NCBI RefSeq assembly: GCF_018224955.1
Contig: NZ_JAGTUU010000008.1
Span: forward strand, 1-64,000
Length of the DNA: 64,000 bases
Direction: 5' to 3'
Origin: Thetidibacter halocola
Lineage (GTDB): Bacteria > Pseudomonadota > Alphaproteobacteria > Rhodobacterales > Rhodobacteraceae
The number at the start of each line of letters is the position of its first letter. Position 1 is the first letter of the stretch. The notes under the pieces were generated by a model. The model did not search any database, was not told the DNA's origin, and was given only the letters and a program-made list of their open reading frames with translations. Below are positions 30,628 to 40,659 of the stretch, in pieces. A program made the position numbers and the translations under genes.

Positions 30628-31401
30628 GTGCCCGGCGCGCTGGCGATCGAGGCGCCCCAAGGCCAGCCGCATATCACCAGCCAGTTCGAAGCGGTGGTGA
30701 GGATGCTGGAAAAGAAGGACCTGCTGGACCTGGCGAAAAGCCTTAGCCTCGGCAAGACCGGCGACCTCTATCGCCGGATGATCGCCATGAAGGGAAATGG
30801 CCGCAGGACCTGGGCCGGGAAGAGATGCGGCGGGAGGTGCACAAGCTGCTGCAGCGCTGGTTCGAAGACGACTCGACAGACGAACAGTTCGACCATGAGA
30901 TGGGCAGGCTGGACGCGCGCCAGGGCTGGAACCCGCAGGACCAGATCGGCCCGCCCCCGACCGTGCGGATCTCCGCCGCGGCGCCGGGGCCGCTGGACGA
31001 GGACGCGCGGCGCAACCAGATCATCGACCGGCTGTCGCATCTCAACCACAGCAAACTCAGTGGCGACCATGCAGGCGCTGAGCCTGAAGATGCCAGAGGG
31101 CGTGGTGCACTGTCTCTGCGCAAGCTACGGGAGTTCCGGGACAGGCATCTGCTATCATCCCGGGCGCTGCGACTGCGACGACACCCAACCCTGCACGGGC
31201 GGCAACCGGGGCTGCGTCCCGCACGATCTGCCGACTGACCCGGCGGCACGGCACCACCCAATCGCACCGTTTGCGCGCGGCTGGTGGCCGGTCCGCGCCA
31301 TCCAGTGCGACGCCGAAAGCTGGGCCGCGTTCGAGGCCCGGCTGCGCGCCATCATGGCGTCCTGCGAGATCGCAGGCATGACGCCGCCGGACGGCACTTG
31401 A
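30628..31401 (+). pseudogene. Cys-rich protein gene with two compensating frameshifts
   Basis: A GTG start at 30628 gives SQFEAVVRMLEKKDLLDLAK, GDLYRRMIAMKG. At about 30792-30797 one base is missing; the frame then reads KWPQDLGREEMRREVHKLLQRW, DSTDEQFDHEMGRLDARQGW and DARRNQIIDRLSHLNHSKLS. At about 31051-31062 the reading returns to the first frame and ends with QALSLKMPEGVVHCLC, GICYHPGRCDCDDTQPCTGG and WAAFEARLRAIMASCEIAG. Corrected length would be about 257 aa with an N-terminal helical part and a Cys-rich C-terminal part. I do not recognise it. Either a pseudogene or two sequencing errors. Confidence 0.5.
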
Positions 31402-31472
31402 TGCGGGTCAAGGCGCGGCGCCCAAGCCGGTGCTCAGATCGCCGCCACGCCCCTCACCCGAAAGGCTAGCCC

Positions 31473-33341
31473 ATGTCCCCTCTGCCCCGCGCGCTTGCAC
31501 TGATCGCAGCGCTGGCCCCGGCCGCTGGCATGACCGAACCGCTCAGACCCATGCTGATGCGCACCGAAAACAGCGGCGCGATCAACGAGAAGGTCGTGGA
31601 GTTCACCGTGAACCCGGAGGCCCGCGACCGCAGCGCGCGCTCGCGCACGATGGTGCAGGACAAGACGCTGGCCCTGATGGCCGAACAGGGCGTCGCCCGC
31701 GACGAGGCCGCCGTCGAGAAGGCCGCGCAGGAGGAAGGCTGGGCGCTGTTCAACCTCGGCTTCGGCATATCCGGCGCCAAGGCGACCTTTGCCGAGAACG
31801 TGCTCGAGATGGGCGGGCTGTCCAACGTCAACACGGCGATGACGGGACTCGGCCTGTTCATGGCAATCTGGCAGGTCAACATGGACCTCGCCGACGGCAA
31901 GAGCACGGACGCCGCGCTGAACGCCTACAAGGGCATGCTGAGTTTCGGAATCGGCTATTTCGGCACATCGGCGATGCAGGTTGGTAATATCGCCGCCTTC
32001 GCCATCGACGTTGCCTTGCAGGAGTTCGGCAAGGCGGCGTGGCTGGCGCGCACCGATGCCTGGCGGCAATCCTATGTCAGCTATTACAACGACATGAACG
32101 CCGGCGAAGAGCAGGCCAGGAAGAACCGCGAGGCCAGCGACCCGCTGCGCGAATCCCCCGAGGAACAGCAGCGCCGCATCGATGCCCAGTCCGAGGGCGG
32201 GCGCACCGCCCATGACTGGGTCTATCTCATCACGAAGTTCAAGACCGAGGCTAAGACGCCAGAGGAATTCGAGACCCGCCTGACAACCGAGGTCAATGCC
32301 TATGTCGCACGCTTCTGGAGCAGCGCGCGCTTCGACGAATACGCCTCGGATGTGGGTCAAGGCATCTGGGGCATCGGGCGCGGAACCAGCCTGACCCAAG
32401 GCATCCGCGATGCCCTGGAAGACGAGCACAAGACGGCGCTTTACAGGCAGTTCCGGGAAAAGATCTTTCCTGTGGTGGCGCACCGCATCTGGCTGGCCAA
32501 TCTCGAAGCCCGCGTGCGCCATTTCAACGACAGGGTCCGCCCGATCCTGAACCAGAGGGTGACCATCGAGATTGGCGCCTATGAACTGCAACAGCCGGTG
32601 CAGATGATCATGGACAAACCCAGTGGCGGGCGCTGGGAAGGCACTTGGGATCCCGCCGCAGCACGGCCGATCGAGATCACCAAGATCGCGATGAAGCGGG
32701 CCGGAATGCCGCAAGAGATCACGCTGATGCTGCCCGGCGGCGCGCAGACCCGGCCCTTCCTGCTGTCGAACGACCGCGCCACGGTTGTCTTCGGCGACCC
32801 GGTGACGCCGCTTGTCACGGTCTATGACCGGCAGGAAACGGGGCAGAGGTGCACCACCGTCACCACGCCTCCGCAGGGCGAAAGCCGCAGCGAGCAGGCC
32901 GCGGGCCCCACCGCCTCGGGCGACCTGCATTTCGCCATGTCCGGCATGGGCGCGGCGGTGATGGGCCGGTTCGACAGCGGATCGGCGCGCTGGAGCCTCG
33001 CCTCGCCCGGGGCGATCGCCGCGGATGGCGCCACGATGATCTACTCGGCCCCCCGCTTCGAGGATATCGCCCGCATGACCGCCTGTTCGGGCGGCTTCCT
33101 GACCGGCGACGCGCTGGCGCAGATGCGCTGCACCGTCGAACGCCGCCGCGACGAGGCGCTGTCGGACGGCACCCGGCGGCAGACGGCCTGCACCTCGCAG
33201 GCGACGCTGTCGCTCAAGGGCGGCTGGCTCTCGATGGGGGAGCGCATGCAGTATTTCCCGCTCGACGGCGAACAGGGCGAAATCCTGCGCAACATCCTGA
33301 AGGAAAGCATCCGGCGCGGTGTGGTGGAGGGTTACAAATGA
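31473..33341 (+). CDS. Large exported protein of unknown function
   Basis: 622 aa. The first 20 residues (MSPLPRALALIAALAPAAG) look like a signal peptide. Residues 80-190 contain Gly/Ala/Met-rich, mildly hydrophobic stretches (NTAMTGLGLFMAIWQVN, GMLSFGIGYFGTSAMQVGNIAAFAIDVALQ) that could insert into a membrane; the middle (200-370) is charged and helical; the C-terminal 200 residues hold two cysteine-containing segments (GQRCTTVTT, MTACSGGF, QMRCTVERR, QTACTSQ) and look like beta structure. Its stop overlaps the next start (ATGA). GAAAGG lies upstream of the ATG. No family recognised. Confidence 0.8.
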   Translation: MSPLPRALALIAALAPAAGMTEPLRPMLMRTENSGAINEKVVEFTVNPEARDRSARSRTMVQDKTLALMAEQGVARDEAAVEKAAQEEGWALFNLGFGISGAKATFAENVLEMGGLSNVNTAMTGLGLFMAIWQVNMDLADGKSTDAALNAYKGMLSFGIGYFGTSAMQVGNIAAFAIDVALQEFGKAAWLARTDAWRQSYVSYYNDMNAGEEQARKNREASDPLRESPEEQQRRIDAQSEGGRTAHDWVYLITKFKTEAKTPEEFETRLTTEVNAYVARFWSSARFDEYASDVGQGIWGIGRGTSLTQGIRDALEDEHKTALYRQFREKIFPVVAHRIWLANLEARVRHFNDRVRPILNQRVTIEIGAYELQQPVQMIMDKPSGGRWEGTWDPAAARPIEITKIAMKRAGMPQEITLMLPGGAQTRPFLLSNDRATVVFGDPVTPLVTVYDRQETGQRCTTVTTPPQGESRSEQAAGPTASGDLHFAMSGMGAAVMGRFDSGSARWSLASPGAIAADGATMIYSAPRFEDIARMTACSGGFLTGDALAQMRCTVERRRDEALSDGTRRQTACTSQATLSLKGGWLSMGERMQYFPLDGEQGEILRNILKESIRRGVVEGYK

Positions 33342-35782
33342 AGAACCGTTGGATACTCGCCGCCGCGCTGCTGCTGCCGCTGGGCGCCGCACTGGCGCAG
33401 CAGACCGACGATTTTGCCATTCCCGGCGATGCCGAAACCGAGGCGGAGGCATTCCTCGACGGTGCGCAGATCGCCCCCGACCCGGTCGAGGACTGGGCTG
33501 CGGCCCCTGCACCGGCCACCGCGACGGCCCCACCGGCCGCCCCTCAACCCGCCGCCGCGCCGCCGGTCGAGATTCCCGCAGACTGGACGCGCCACAGCCG
33601 GCTGGGCATGTCCTTTGCCACCCCTCCTGACTGGCAGGTGATGGAGGAAAGCGACGATTCCATTTCGGTCGGCCTTTACGACCGGCAGGCGATGCGCGCC
33701 GCGATGGTCGGCATCGACTATATCGTTCCCGGCCAGATCGACAGCTTCGAGAAGGATATCGGCGACTTGCCGCAGGATGCCAGCAAGGGACTGGACATCG
33801 ACCTTGGCGGCGCGACGCCGACAGTTACAGAGGCAGAACCGGTGGTCGCCGCCGATGGGGCGCGGCTGATCGGCAAGCGGGCCGAACTGATCCACCCCGA
33901 TCTCTATTTCTACGCCCAGGAATACCAGAAGGAGGCCCGCAACGAGCGCGGCGGCGCCGACGGGCTGATGATGATGGCGATCAACTTTCCACGCGAGGAA
34001 ATCCTGCCGATCCTCGAGATCATCGAGGCCTCGGTCACGCTGGATGCCGCGCCACCTCCCGAGGCCGAGACGGGACTGGACGGGATCGTCGGCTATCCGA
34101 TGCCGCTGCCAACCGGCTGGAAACGCTGGACCAACATGCAGGACGCGCTCGCCTTCGCCACCTCGCCTGTCTACAGCGCCAGCATCGTGTTCGAGACAGG
34201 CTATCGCGCGCGCGGCAGTTGGGACGGCGACGACGAGTTCGCCAACCCGCCCGACAACGCGCGCGGCGAGATCCTGGGCCAGCCGGCCAGCGTCAAGTCC
34301 GGCCTGACCGGGCAACCCTACATGCAGGTGGGCTATTCGATGGTTCCCGCGCTGCGCACGGTCTACCGACTGGACCTGTGCCTCGCGAATGGCGATCCCG
34401 TCGTGATCCAGACCTATGCCGCCGAGAAATGGCTCGAGACGTCGGATTACGCGCCCCTGCTGGACGTGGTCACGCTGACCCTGCCGCCGGATGCCATCCC
34501 CTGCCCGCAGCCGGGCGAAGAACCAGCCGCGCCGGTGGTGGCTCAGCCCGCGCCACCGCCCCCGCCGGTCGCGCAGGGCGGCGAGGCGGCTTCGGGCTGG
34601 ACGGTCTACCAGAACGCGCGCTTCGGCACCTCGGTGCGCTATCCGCAATCGCATTTCGCGATCACCGGCCAGCCGCCCGAGAATGACGACGGGCGTGCCT
34701 TTGCCAGCCCGGACGGCACGGCCTCGATGCTGGTCTGGGGCGGGTTCAACGCGCTGGGCCAGACCATCGCCGAAATGGCCTCGGAGGCGGCCGAATGGCG
34801 CGATACGGCGGCGATGGAGGTGTTCCTGACCGGCGACACCTGGTTCTCGGTCAAGTATCGCGACGGCGGCATCGTCACGCGTCGGCAGGCGATCCTCGAC
34901 GGGCAGGACGTGCTGCACAGCGTGCTGATCCGCTACCCCGAGACACAAGAGGCGGATTTCGGGCCGGTGGCCGAGGCGATCGTCACCTCGCTGGCCGCGC
35001 CCACGGACACGGCCCCTGCCCCAGTTCCGCCAGTGCCACAGGCCGACCCGATGGAACAGGCCTTCTGGCAGTCGGTCCGGGGATCGTCCTACCCGGCGGA
35101 TTTCCGCGCCTACCTGCAAAACTGGCCGCAGGGCCAGCACGCCGACGAGGCCCGCCGCCGCATCGCGGAACTCGAGGCGCCGCCACCCGCGCCACAGGTC
35201 AACGACACCCAGATGGAGCTTGCCTTCTGGCAGTCGATCCAGGGCGCGAACGAACCGGCCATGTACCAGGCCTATCTCGACCAGTGGCCCAACGGCACCT
35301 TCGCGTCGCTGGCGCGGTTGCAGATCCAGCGGCTGGGCGGCAGCGGCGTCGCACCGGACCCCTCGCCCGGTGTCATCACCATGGCGCCGCCGCCCCCGCC
35401 GCAACCGGCAGCGCGCTACTACACGCCCTCGCGCGGCACTGCCGAACGGCAGGCCGTGATGGATGCCGCCCGCGTTCCGGTGCAGGCGGAACTGGGCCAG
35501 CCGGTGATCTTCCTTGTCAGCGTGCTGAACTGCGACGGGACGTGGTGCTATCTTCAGGCAGAGCCGCTGCGCCCGGACGGGACGAAACTGGACTGGCGCA
35601 CCACGCCCTATGCCCGCGACTGGGCCGCAGACGTGATGAGCGATGTCGTCATGGTGTTGATGCGGCGGCAGGGATCGGGCTATCAGGCGGTGGACCACAT
35701 CATCGGGCCGACCGATGTCTACTGGTACAACTGGCTGGCGCCCTATGGCCTGCCGGAACGGCTGTTCAACCCGAACGGCTAG
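33338..35782 (+). CDS. Large exported protein with repeated helical motif
   Basis: 814 aa with a clear signal peptide (MKNRWILAAALLLPLGAALAQQ). Pro/Ala-rich linkers (about 50-75, 395-415, 555-570, 610-620, 680-695) separate globular parts. Three parts share the pattern of a lipoprotein-type DcrB/PsbP-like fold (e.g. RLGMSFATPPDWQVMEESDD and ARFGTSVRYPQSHFAITGQ). Two short repeats, AFWQSVRGSSYPADFRAYLQNWPQGQHADEA-like and AFWQSIQGANEPAMYQAYLDQWPNG-like, resemble helical repeats seen next to caspase-like domains in alphaproteobacteria. Coupled to the preceding gene; the pair probably acts together in the periplasm. Function unknown. Confidence 0.82.
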   Translation: MKNRWILAAALLLPLGAALAQQTDDFAIPGDAETEAEAFLDGAQIAPDPVEDWAAAPAPATATAPPAAPQPAAAPPVEIPADWTRHSRLGMSFATPPDWQVMEESDDSISVGLYDRQAMRAAMVGIDYIVPGQIDSFEKDIGDLPQDASKGLDIDLGGATPTVTEAEPVVAADGARLIGKRAELIHPDLYFYAQEYQKEARNERGGADGLMMMAINFPREEILPILEIIEASVTLDAAPPPEAETGLDGIVGYPMPLPTGWKRWTNMQDALAFATSPVYSASIVFETGYRARGSWDGDDEFANPPDNARGEILGQPASVKSGLTGQPYMQVGYSMVPALRTVYRLDLCLANGDPVVIQTYAAEKWLETSDYAPLLDVVTLTLPPDAIPCPQPGEEPAAPVVAQPAPPPPPVAQGGEAASGWTVYQNARFGTSVRYPQSHFAITGQPPENDDGRAFASPDGTASMLVWGGFNALGQTIAEMASEAAEWRDTAAMEVFLTGDTWFSVKYRDGGIVTRRQAILDGQDVLHSVLIRYPETQEADFGPVAEAIVTSLAAPTDTAPAPVPPVPQADPMEQAFWQSVRGSSYPADFRAYLQNWPQGQHADEARRRIAELEAPPPAPQVNDTQMELAFWQSIQGANEPAMYQAYLDQWPNGTFASLARLQIQRLGGSGVAPDPSPGVITMAPPPPPQPAARYYTPSRGTAERQAVMDAARVPVQAELGQPVIFLVSVLNCDGTWCYLQAEPLRPDGTKLDWRTTPYARDWAADVMSDVVMVLMRRQGSGYQAVDHIIGPTDVYWYNWLAPYGLPERLFNPNG

Positions 35783-37230
35783 AGGGACGGGCGGCGCCCG
35801 GCCCAGGGCCGGGCGCGTTCCATCTCAGCGCAGAGCGCGATCAGTTCCTCGTCCGCGCCGAACCTCGCAGCGAGGTGGATGCCGATGGGCAGACCCTCAG
35901 CCGACATGCCCAGCGGCACAGAGGCCGCGGGCTGGCCGCTGGCGTTGAACACCGCGCAGAAGGGCGAGTAGTCGAAGATCATCCCCGGCCCCATGCGGTA
36001 TCCCACGTAGTCCTCGGTCGCGTGGGAAAAGCGCCCGATCCGGGCGGGCGGTTCGGCCAGCGTGGCCGACAGGATGATGTCCGGCCCCTGCCCGTCTTCG
36101 GGGTCGAATACGCCGGCCATCTCGCGGCCAAAGGCATGGATCTTGCCCACCGCCGCCAGGTAATCCGCCCCCGAGACGGTTCCGGCATGGGCCAGCGCGC
36201 TGCGCCCGACGCCCTCGACCACGTCGGGGCTCAGCACCAGGCCGCGGGCGGCCAGCGCCCGGGTGATGCCCAGCGCCGTGCCGCATGCGACGATGTCGGT
36301 CCAGGCGCGCATCATGCCGGGCACGTCGGCGCGCGGCAGGCCGGGGGTGACGTGGTGGCCCAGGTCCTCCAGCAGGCGGGCCGCGTCATGGACGGCGGCG
36401 GCGCAATCGGGATGGATCGGCGCGCCGGTAAAGCTGGTATCGCAGAACATCACGCGCAGGCGGCGGGGCGGGCGGCTGATCGCCTGCATGTGACCCTCGC
36501 GCAGCGGCGGCGCGTGATAGGGCGCGCCCGGGTCGGCGCCGTGGCAGGCATCCAGCATCGCCGCCGTGTCCCGCACCGACCGGGTCAGGAAGCCGTCGAT
36601 CGCCATGCCGGCCCAGCCTTCGCCGACATAGGGGCCATCGGGCAGTCGGGCGCGGGTGGGCTTCATCCCGAACAGCCCGCAACACGAGGCCGGGATGCGC
36701 ACCGATCCGCCACCGTCCGAGCCATGGGCAAACGGCACGATCCCCACCGCCACCGCCGCCCCCGCCCCGCCCGACGATCCGCCCGGCGTGTGGTCCAGGT
36801 TCCACGGGTTGCGCGTCGGGCCACCATAAACGGCGGCCTCGGTCGCGGCGCCGATGCCACCCTCGGGGCTGGTGGTGCGCCCGAAGGTCACGACGCCGGT
36901 CGCCCGGATCCGGTCATAGATCGCCGAGTCGCGCGGGTAGCGCGTGTTCGCCAGCAGGCGAGAGCCGTTGTGAGACGGGAAGTCCACCGCCTCGCAGCCA
37001 AGATCCTTCAGCAGGAAGGGCACGCCCTTGAACGGCCCGCGCGGCAGGCCCCGCGCGATGGCGGCACGGGCGACATCGACTTGCGGCAGGACGACGGCAT
37101 TCAGGCGCGGGTTCAGGCGCCCGACCTGCGCCAGCGCGTGATCCAGCAGTTCGGAGGGTGACACCGCGCCAGAGGCGACGCGCGCCGCAAGCTCTGTCGC
37201 ATCCACGCAATCGAAGTCGTCCAGCATCAT
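35779..37230 (-). CDS. Amidase (amidase-signature family)
   Basis: 483 aa with the full Ser-cisSer-Lys triad: K75 in FLLKDLG, S152 in [10 protein letters not shown] and S176 in [12 protein letters not shown]; the 24-residue Ser-Ser spacing equals that of GatA. It is not part of a gatCAB set. Family members hydrolyse a broad range of carboxamides. In this position, next to an MBL hydrolase, a PotABCD-like transporter and a guanidino-acid-type ureohydrolase, the substrate may be an amide formed during amine or guanidine breakdown. Its stop overlaps convergently with the exported-protein gene by 4 bases. Confidence 0.92.
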   Translation of the reverse strand: MMLDDFDCVDATELAARVASGAVSPSELLDHALAQVGRLNPRLNAVVLPQVDVARAAIARGLPRGPFKGVPFLLKDLGCEAVDFPSHNGSRLLANTRYPRDSAIYDRIRATGVVTFGRTTSPEGGIGAATEAAVYGGPTRNPWNLDHTPGGSSGGAGAAVAVGIVPFAHGSDGGGSVRIPASCCGLFGMKPTRARLPDGPYVGEGWAGMAIDGFLTRSVRDTAAMLDACHGADPGAPYHAPPLREGHMQAISRPPRRLRVMFCDTSFTGAPIHPDCAAAVHDAARLLEDLGHHVTPGLPRADVPGMMRAWTDIVACGTALGITRALAARGLVLSPDVVEGVGRSALAHAGTVSGADYLAAVGKIHAFGREMAGVFDPEDGQGPDIILSATLAEPPARIGRFSHATEDYVGYRMGPGMIFDYSPFCAVFNASGQPAASVPLGMSAEGLPIGIHLAARFGADEELIALCAEMERARPWAGRRPSL

Positions 37231-37287
37231 CGCACCCCGGTTTGTGCGGCAGCCTAGACCGGGGATGCAGAGGCTGGCAAGCCGCCC

Positions 37288-38016
37288 TCAGGCGCCCTTT
37301 TCGTCCAGCCAGCCGCGAATGATCGCGCGGTGGCGTTCCGCGTCATAGCTGGGGAAATGGCCGGCATGGACGATGCGCACGGGCAGTTCCAGCAGGCGCT
37401 TCATCGACGCGACGTAATCTGCGGCGTTCGAATGATAGGTGTCCTCGATCAGTTCGCCGTCATAGACGAGGTCGCCCGAGATCAGGATGCCGGTGGCAGC
37501 CTCCCACAGGGCGATGCCACCGGGGGAATGGCCGGGCGTGTGGATCACCTCGAAGTGCCGGTCGCCCAGGTCGATCACGTCGCCATCCTCGAGCAGCCGG
37601 GTCGCGGGCGCGGATTTCACCGCGTAGGTGGTCGAGGCATAGGGCAAGGGCGGCAGCGCGTCGAATATCTGGTCGGTGACATAGGGGTCGGCCAGCGTGG
37701 CGGTGCGGGTGGGATCGGCGAGGATATCGGCCTCGAGCCGGTGCACGCAGCGGTCCTCGAATTCGTGGTGACAGCCGATATGGTCGAAATGCGTGTGGCT
37801 GGCGACGGCGGTCAGGGCGCGTTCCGTGACCAGCGGCACCCATTCCCGCAGGCTGACGACACCCATTCCGCTGTCCACCAGCATGTCGCGGTCGCGCCCG
37901 CGCACATGCCAGATGTTGCAGCGGTAGAATGCGTGGATGAAAGGCTCGTCGATCAGGGTGATCTCGTCGCCCAAGCGGCGGATGCGATACCAGTCCTCGG
38001 GGCGGGCGCGGTCCAT
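37288..38016 (-). CDS. MBL-fold metallo-hydrolase
   Basis: 242 aa. Metal ligands are visible as SHTHFDHIG (HxHxDH), VIHTPGHSPGG and a late AGHFPSYD. IWHVRGRDRDMLVDSGMG opens the fold. It belongs to the broad glyoxalase-II/lactonase-like group; the substrate is unknown. It sits 2 bases downstream of the ABC ATPase gene, so it is in the same operon as the transporter and probably acts on the imported compound or a derivative. Confidence 0.88.
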   Translation of the reverse strand: MDRARPEDWYRIRRLGDEITLIDEPFIHAFYRCNIWHVRGRDRDMLVDSGMGVVSLREWVPLVTERALTAVASHTHFDHIGCHHEFEDRCVHRLEADILADPTRTATLADPYVTDQIFDALPPLPYASTTYAVKSAPATRLLEDGDVIDLGDRHFEVIHTPGHSPGGIALWEAATGILISGDLVYDGELIEDTYHSNAADYVASMKRLLELPVRIVHAGHFPSYDAERHRAIIRGWLDEKGA

Positions 38017-38018
38017 CC

Positions 38019-39053
38019 TCAGTCCTCGAGTGCATAGACGCGAAAGGCGTCGGGATCTGCCCAGAGCGTCAGGCTCTCGCCGGGCGCCGGCAGGCTGGCA
38101 GGCGGCAGATGGGCGGTCAAGGTCAGGTCGGGCGCCTTTTCGGGAACGAGATGCGCGCGCACATGGGTGCCGAAAAAGGCCGCATCGCGCACGATTGCGG
38201 CACCGATGCAGAGCGCGGCCTCTGTCGTGCCCAACGCCTCGGGACGGATGCAGGCGACTGCCCTGCCCTGCACGGCGCGCGCCAGCAAGCCAAAGGGGGT
38301 TTCGGTGGCGGTGCCGGTGCCACGGGCGGGAATGTGGTTCATCTCGCCCATGAAATCGGCGGCGAACAGCGTCGCGGGTTCGCGGTAGATACGGGCGGGC
38401 GGGCCGTGATCCTCGATCCGGCCGGCATTCATCACCACGATCCGGTCGGCGATGGCCATGGCCTCTTCCTGGTCGTGGGTGACATGGACAAAGGTGGTGC
38501 CGACCTTGCGCTGGATCGCCTTCAACTCGTCCTGCATGGCGCGGCGCAGTTTCAGGTCCAGCGCGCCCAGCGGTTCGTCCAGCAGCAACACGTCCGGTTC
38601 CACCGCCAGCGCGCGGGCCAGCGCCACGCGCTGCCGCTGCCCACCCGAAAGCTCATGCGGCCGCTTGCCCGCCGCATCCGCCAGCCCGACGAGGTCGAGG
38701 AAGGACTCGGCGCGCCTGTGTCGCTCGCCCCGCCCCATCCCCGCCATGCGCAGGCCAAAGCCCACGTTGTCGCGCAGCGTCATGTGCGGGAACAGCGCGT
38801 AATCCTGGAACATCGTCGTGGTCGGACGTTTCGCTGGCGCGACGCGGGTCATGTCGCGGCCACCGATCTCGACTCGGCCTTCGGTCGGCTCGATGAAGCC
38901 GCCGAGGACGGACAAAAGCGTGGTCTTGCCGCAGCCGGATGGCCCCAGCAGCGTCACGTATTCCCCCGCCTCGATGGACAGCTCGATGTCCTGCAGGGCG
39001 TGGAACGGGCCGAACCAGTGATTGAGGCCCCTGAGCGTCACCGGCGCGGTCAT
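38019..39053 (-). CDS. ABC transporter ATPase, PotA/spermidine-putrescine type
   Basis: 344 aa. Walker A GPSGCGKTT (38-46), the signature LSGGQRQRVALARALAVEPDVLLLDEP with Walker B, and the His switch THDQEEAMAIADR are followed by a C-terminal TOBE-like regulatory domain of about 100 residues as in PotA. It powers uptake with the two permeases and the binding protein upstream. Overlaps the PotC-like gene by 4 bases. Confidence 0.94.
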   Translation of the reverse strand: MTAPVTLRGLNHWFGPFHALQDIELSIEAGEYVTLLGPSGCGKTTLLSVLGGFIEPTEGRVEIGGRDMTRVAPAKRPTTTMFQDYALFPHMTLRDNVGFGLRMAGMGRGERHRRAESFLDLVGLADAAGKRPHELSGGQRQRVALARALAVEPDVLLLDEPLGALDLKLRRAMQDELKAIQRKVGTTFVHVTHDQEEAMAIADRIVVMNAGRIEDHGPPARIYREPATLFAADFMGEMNHIPARGTGTATETPFGLLARAVQGRAVACIRPEALGTTEAALCIGAAIVRDAAFFGTHVRAHLVPEKAPDLTLTAHLPPASLPAPGESLTLWADPDAFRVYALED

Positions 39054-39817
39054 GACTTTCTCCGGAAGATCAGGATTTCGAGGATGAGCACGACCGTCAC
39101 CGAGACGAGGAAGACGAGGCTGCCGATGGCGTTGAGGCGCGGCGACAGGCCGGATCGCAGCAGCGACCAGATTTCCACCGGCAGGGTCACGTCGAAGCGG
39201 GTCAGCAGGAAGGCGATGATGAACTCGTCCCAGCTCAGCGTGACGGACAGGAAGAAGGCCGCCGCGATGGCCGGGGCCAGCATCGGCACGGTCACCAACC
39301 AGATGACTTGCGCCTCGCCCGCGCCGAGGTCGCGCGCGGCGCGTTCGGCGTTCTGCTGCTGCGCGCCCATGCTGGCGTAGATGATGGCGAAAGCGAGCGG
39401 CAGGTTGATGACGACATGCCCGATCCCCGCCGTGACCAGCGACAGGCCCACGCCCGTCCGCGTCAGCACGATCAGCAGGCCCAGACCCACGATCAGATAG
39501 CTGACCGTCAGCGGTGCGATCAGCAGGCCACGGATCAGCGCCGAACCGGGCAGGACATGCCGCGCCAGCCCGTAGGCGGCAAGGAAGCCCAGCACGACGG
39601 CGACGAAAGACGATCCCAGCGCCACCAGCAGCGAGTTGCCCAGCGCCTCCATCAGGTCGCGGTCGCCGGTGATCTCGGCATACCAGCGCAGGGATGGCCC
39701 CTCGAAGGGCGGCACGGGCAGGCCTCCCGCCTGAAACGAGAACAGCACCAGCGCACCCACCGGCAGGTAGATGAAGACGAAAGCCGCGATCAGGTAGGCC
39801 CAGGGAAGCGCCCTCAT
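39050..39817 (-). CDS. ABC transporter permease, PotC type
   Basis: 255 aa inner-membrane permease with six predicted helices and the EAA loop ERAARDLGAGEAQVIWLVTVPMLAPAI. TLSWDEFIIAFLLTR is characteristic of the PotC/YdcV branch. The ATG at 39817 overlaps the stop of the PotB-like gene (ATGA). Confidence 0.93.
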   Translation of the reverse strand: MRALPWAYLIAAFVFIYLPVGALVLFSFQAGGLPVPPFEGPSLRWYAEITGDRDLMEALGNSLLVALGSSFVAVVLGFLAAYGLARHVLPGSALIRGLLIAPLTVSYLIVGLGLLIVLTRTGVGLSLVTAGIGHVVINLPLAFAIIYASMGAQQQNAERAARDLGAGEAQVIWLVTVPMLAPAIAAAFFLSVTLSWDEFIIAFLLTRFDVTLPVEIWSLLRSGLSPRLNAIGSLVFLVSVTVVLILEILIFRRKS

Positions 39818-40659
39818 ATCCGGTCGAGCCTCAACCAGCGGGCGCAGGCCAGGTAGGCCATCGTCACGATCCCCATCAGCACGATGGCCAGCGCGGCGGC
39901 CAGCGGGAAATCCGCACGGCGACCCAGCTGCACCATGATCACTTGCGGCACGGTCAGTTCGGTGTTGCCGCCCAGGATCTGCGGCGTGACGTAGTCGCCG
40001 ATGCACAGGACGAAGGTCAGGAAGGCGCCCGTCACGATCCCCGGCAGGGTCAGCGGCAGGATGACATGCCGGAAAGTCTGAAAGGCGTTGGCGCCAAGAT
40101 CCATCGCCGCGCGGCGGTAGTTCGGCGAAAGCTGCACAAGGTTGGCGTAGATCGTCAGCGTCAGCAGCATGACGAAGAAATGCACGAAGCCGGTGATCGT
40201 GGCGAACCGGGTATTGGCCAGCGTGATCGGTTCCGCGATCAGGCCGATATTCATCAGGGTCTGGTTCACCACGCCTTCCCTCGCCAGCACCAGCAGCCAC
40301 GCGTAGGAGCGCACCACGTAAGAGGTCCAGAACGGCAGGATGGCCAGCAGCAACGCCAGCCGCTGCCAGCGTTTCGGCACGCGGAACGCGATGATCCAGG
40401 CCAGAGGATAGGCGAGGACAACCGAAACCACCGTGACGGTCAGCGTGATCTCCAGCGAGACGAGGACCGCCCGCCAGAGATATGCCTTTTCCGCCAGTTC
40501 CGCGTAATTGGCCAGCGACAGGCCCCAGACGACCTCGCGCCGCTCCAGCGTCGCAAGGCTCATGGCGCCCATCACGACGAAGGGCACCACGAAGAAGGCC
40601 AGCGTCCAGAGAAGCGCCGGGGCGACGAAGCCCCAGCCGCGGGCCGTGTCGCGGCTCAC
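39814..40659 (-). CDS. ABC transporter permease, PotB type
   Basis: 281 aa, six helices, EAA loop YRRAAMDLGANAFQTFRHVILPLTLPGI, and FVLCIGDYVTPQILGG, a stretch typical of PotB/YdcU permeases. The start is a GTG at 40659 whose last bases overlap the stop of the binding-protein gene (GTGA). Confidence 0.92.
   Translation of the reverse strand: MSRDTARGWGFVAPALLWTLAFFVVPFVVMGAMSLATLERREVVWGLSLANYAELAEKAYLWRAVLVSLEITLTVTVVSVVLAYPLAWIIAFRVPKRWQRLALLLAILPFWTSYVVRSYAWLLVLAREGVVNQTLMNIGLIAEPITLANTRFATITGFVHFFVMLLTLTIYANLVQLSPNYRRAAMDLGANAFQTFRHVILPLTLPGIVTGAFLTFVLCIGDYVTPQILGGNTELTVPQVIMVQLGRRADFPLAAALAIVLMGIVTMAYLACARWLRLDRI

Noticed and set aside
33332..35698. 788-codon minus-strand open frame opposite the 814-aa exported protein
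   Set aside because: Arg/His/Gly-rich shadow; the plus frame has a signal peptide, Pro-rich linkers and real repeats.
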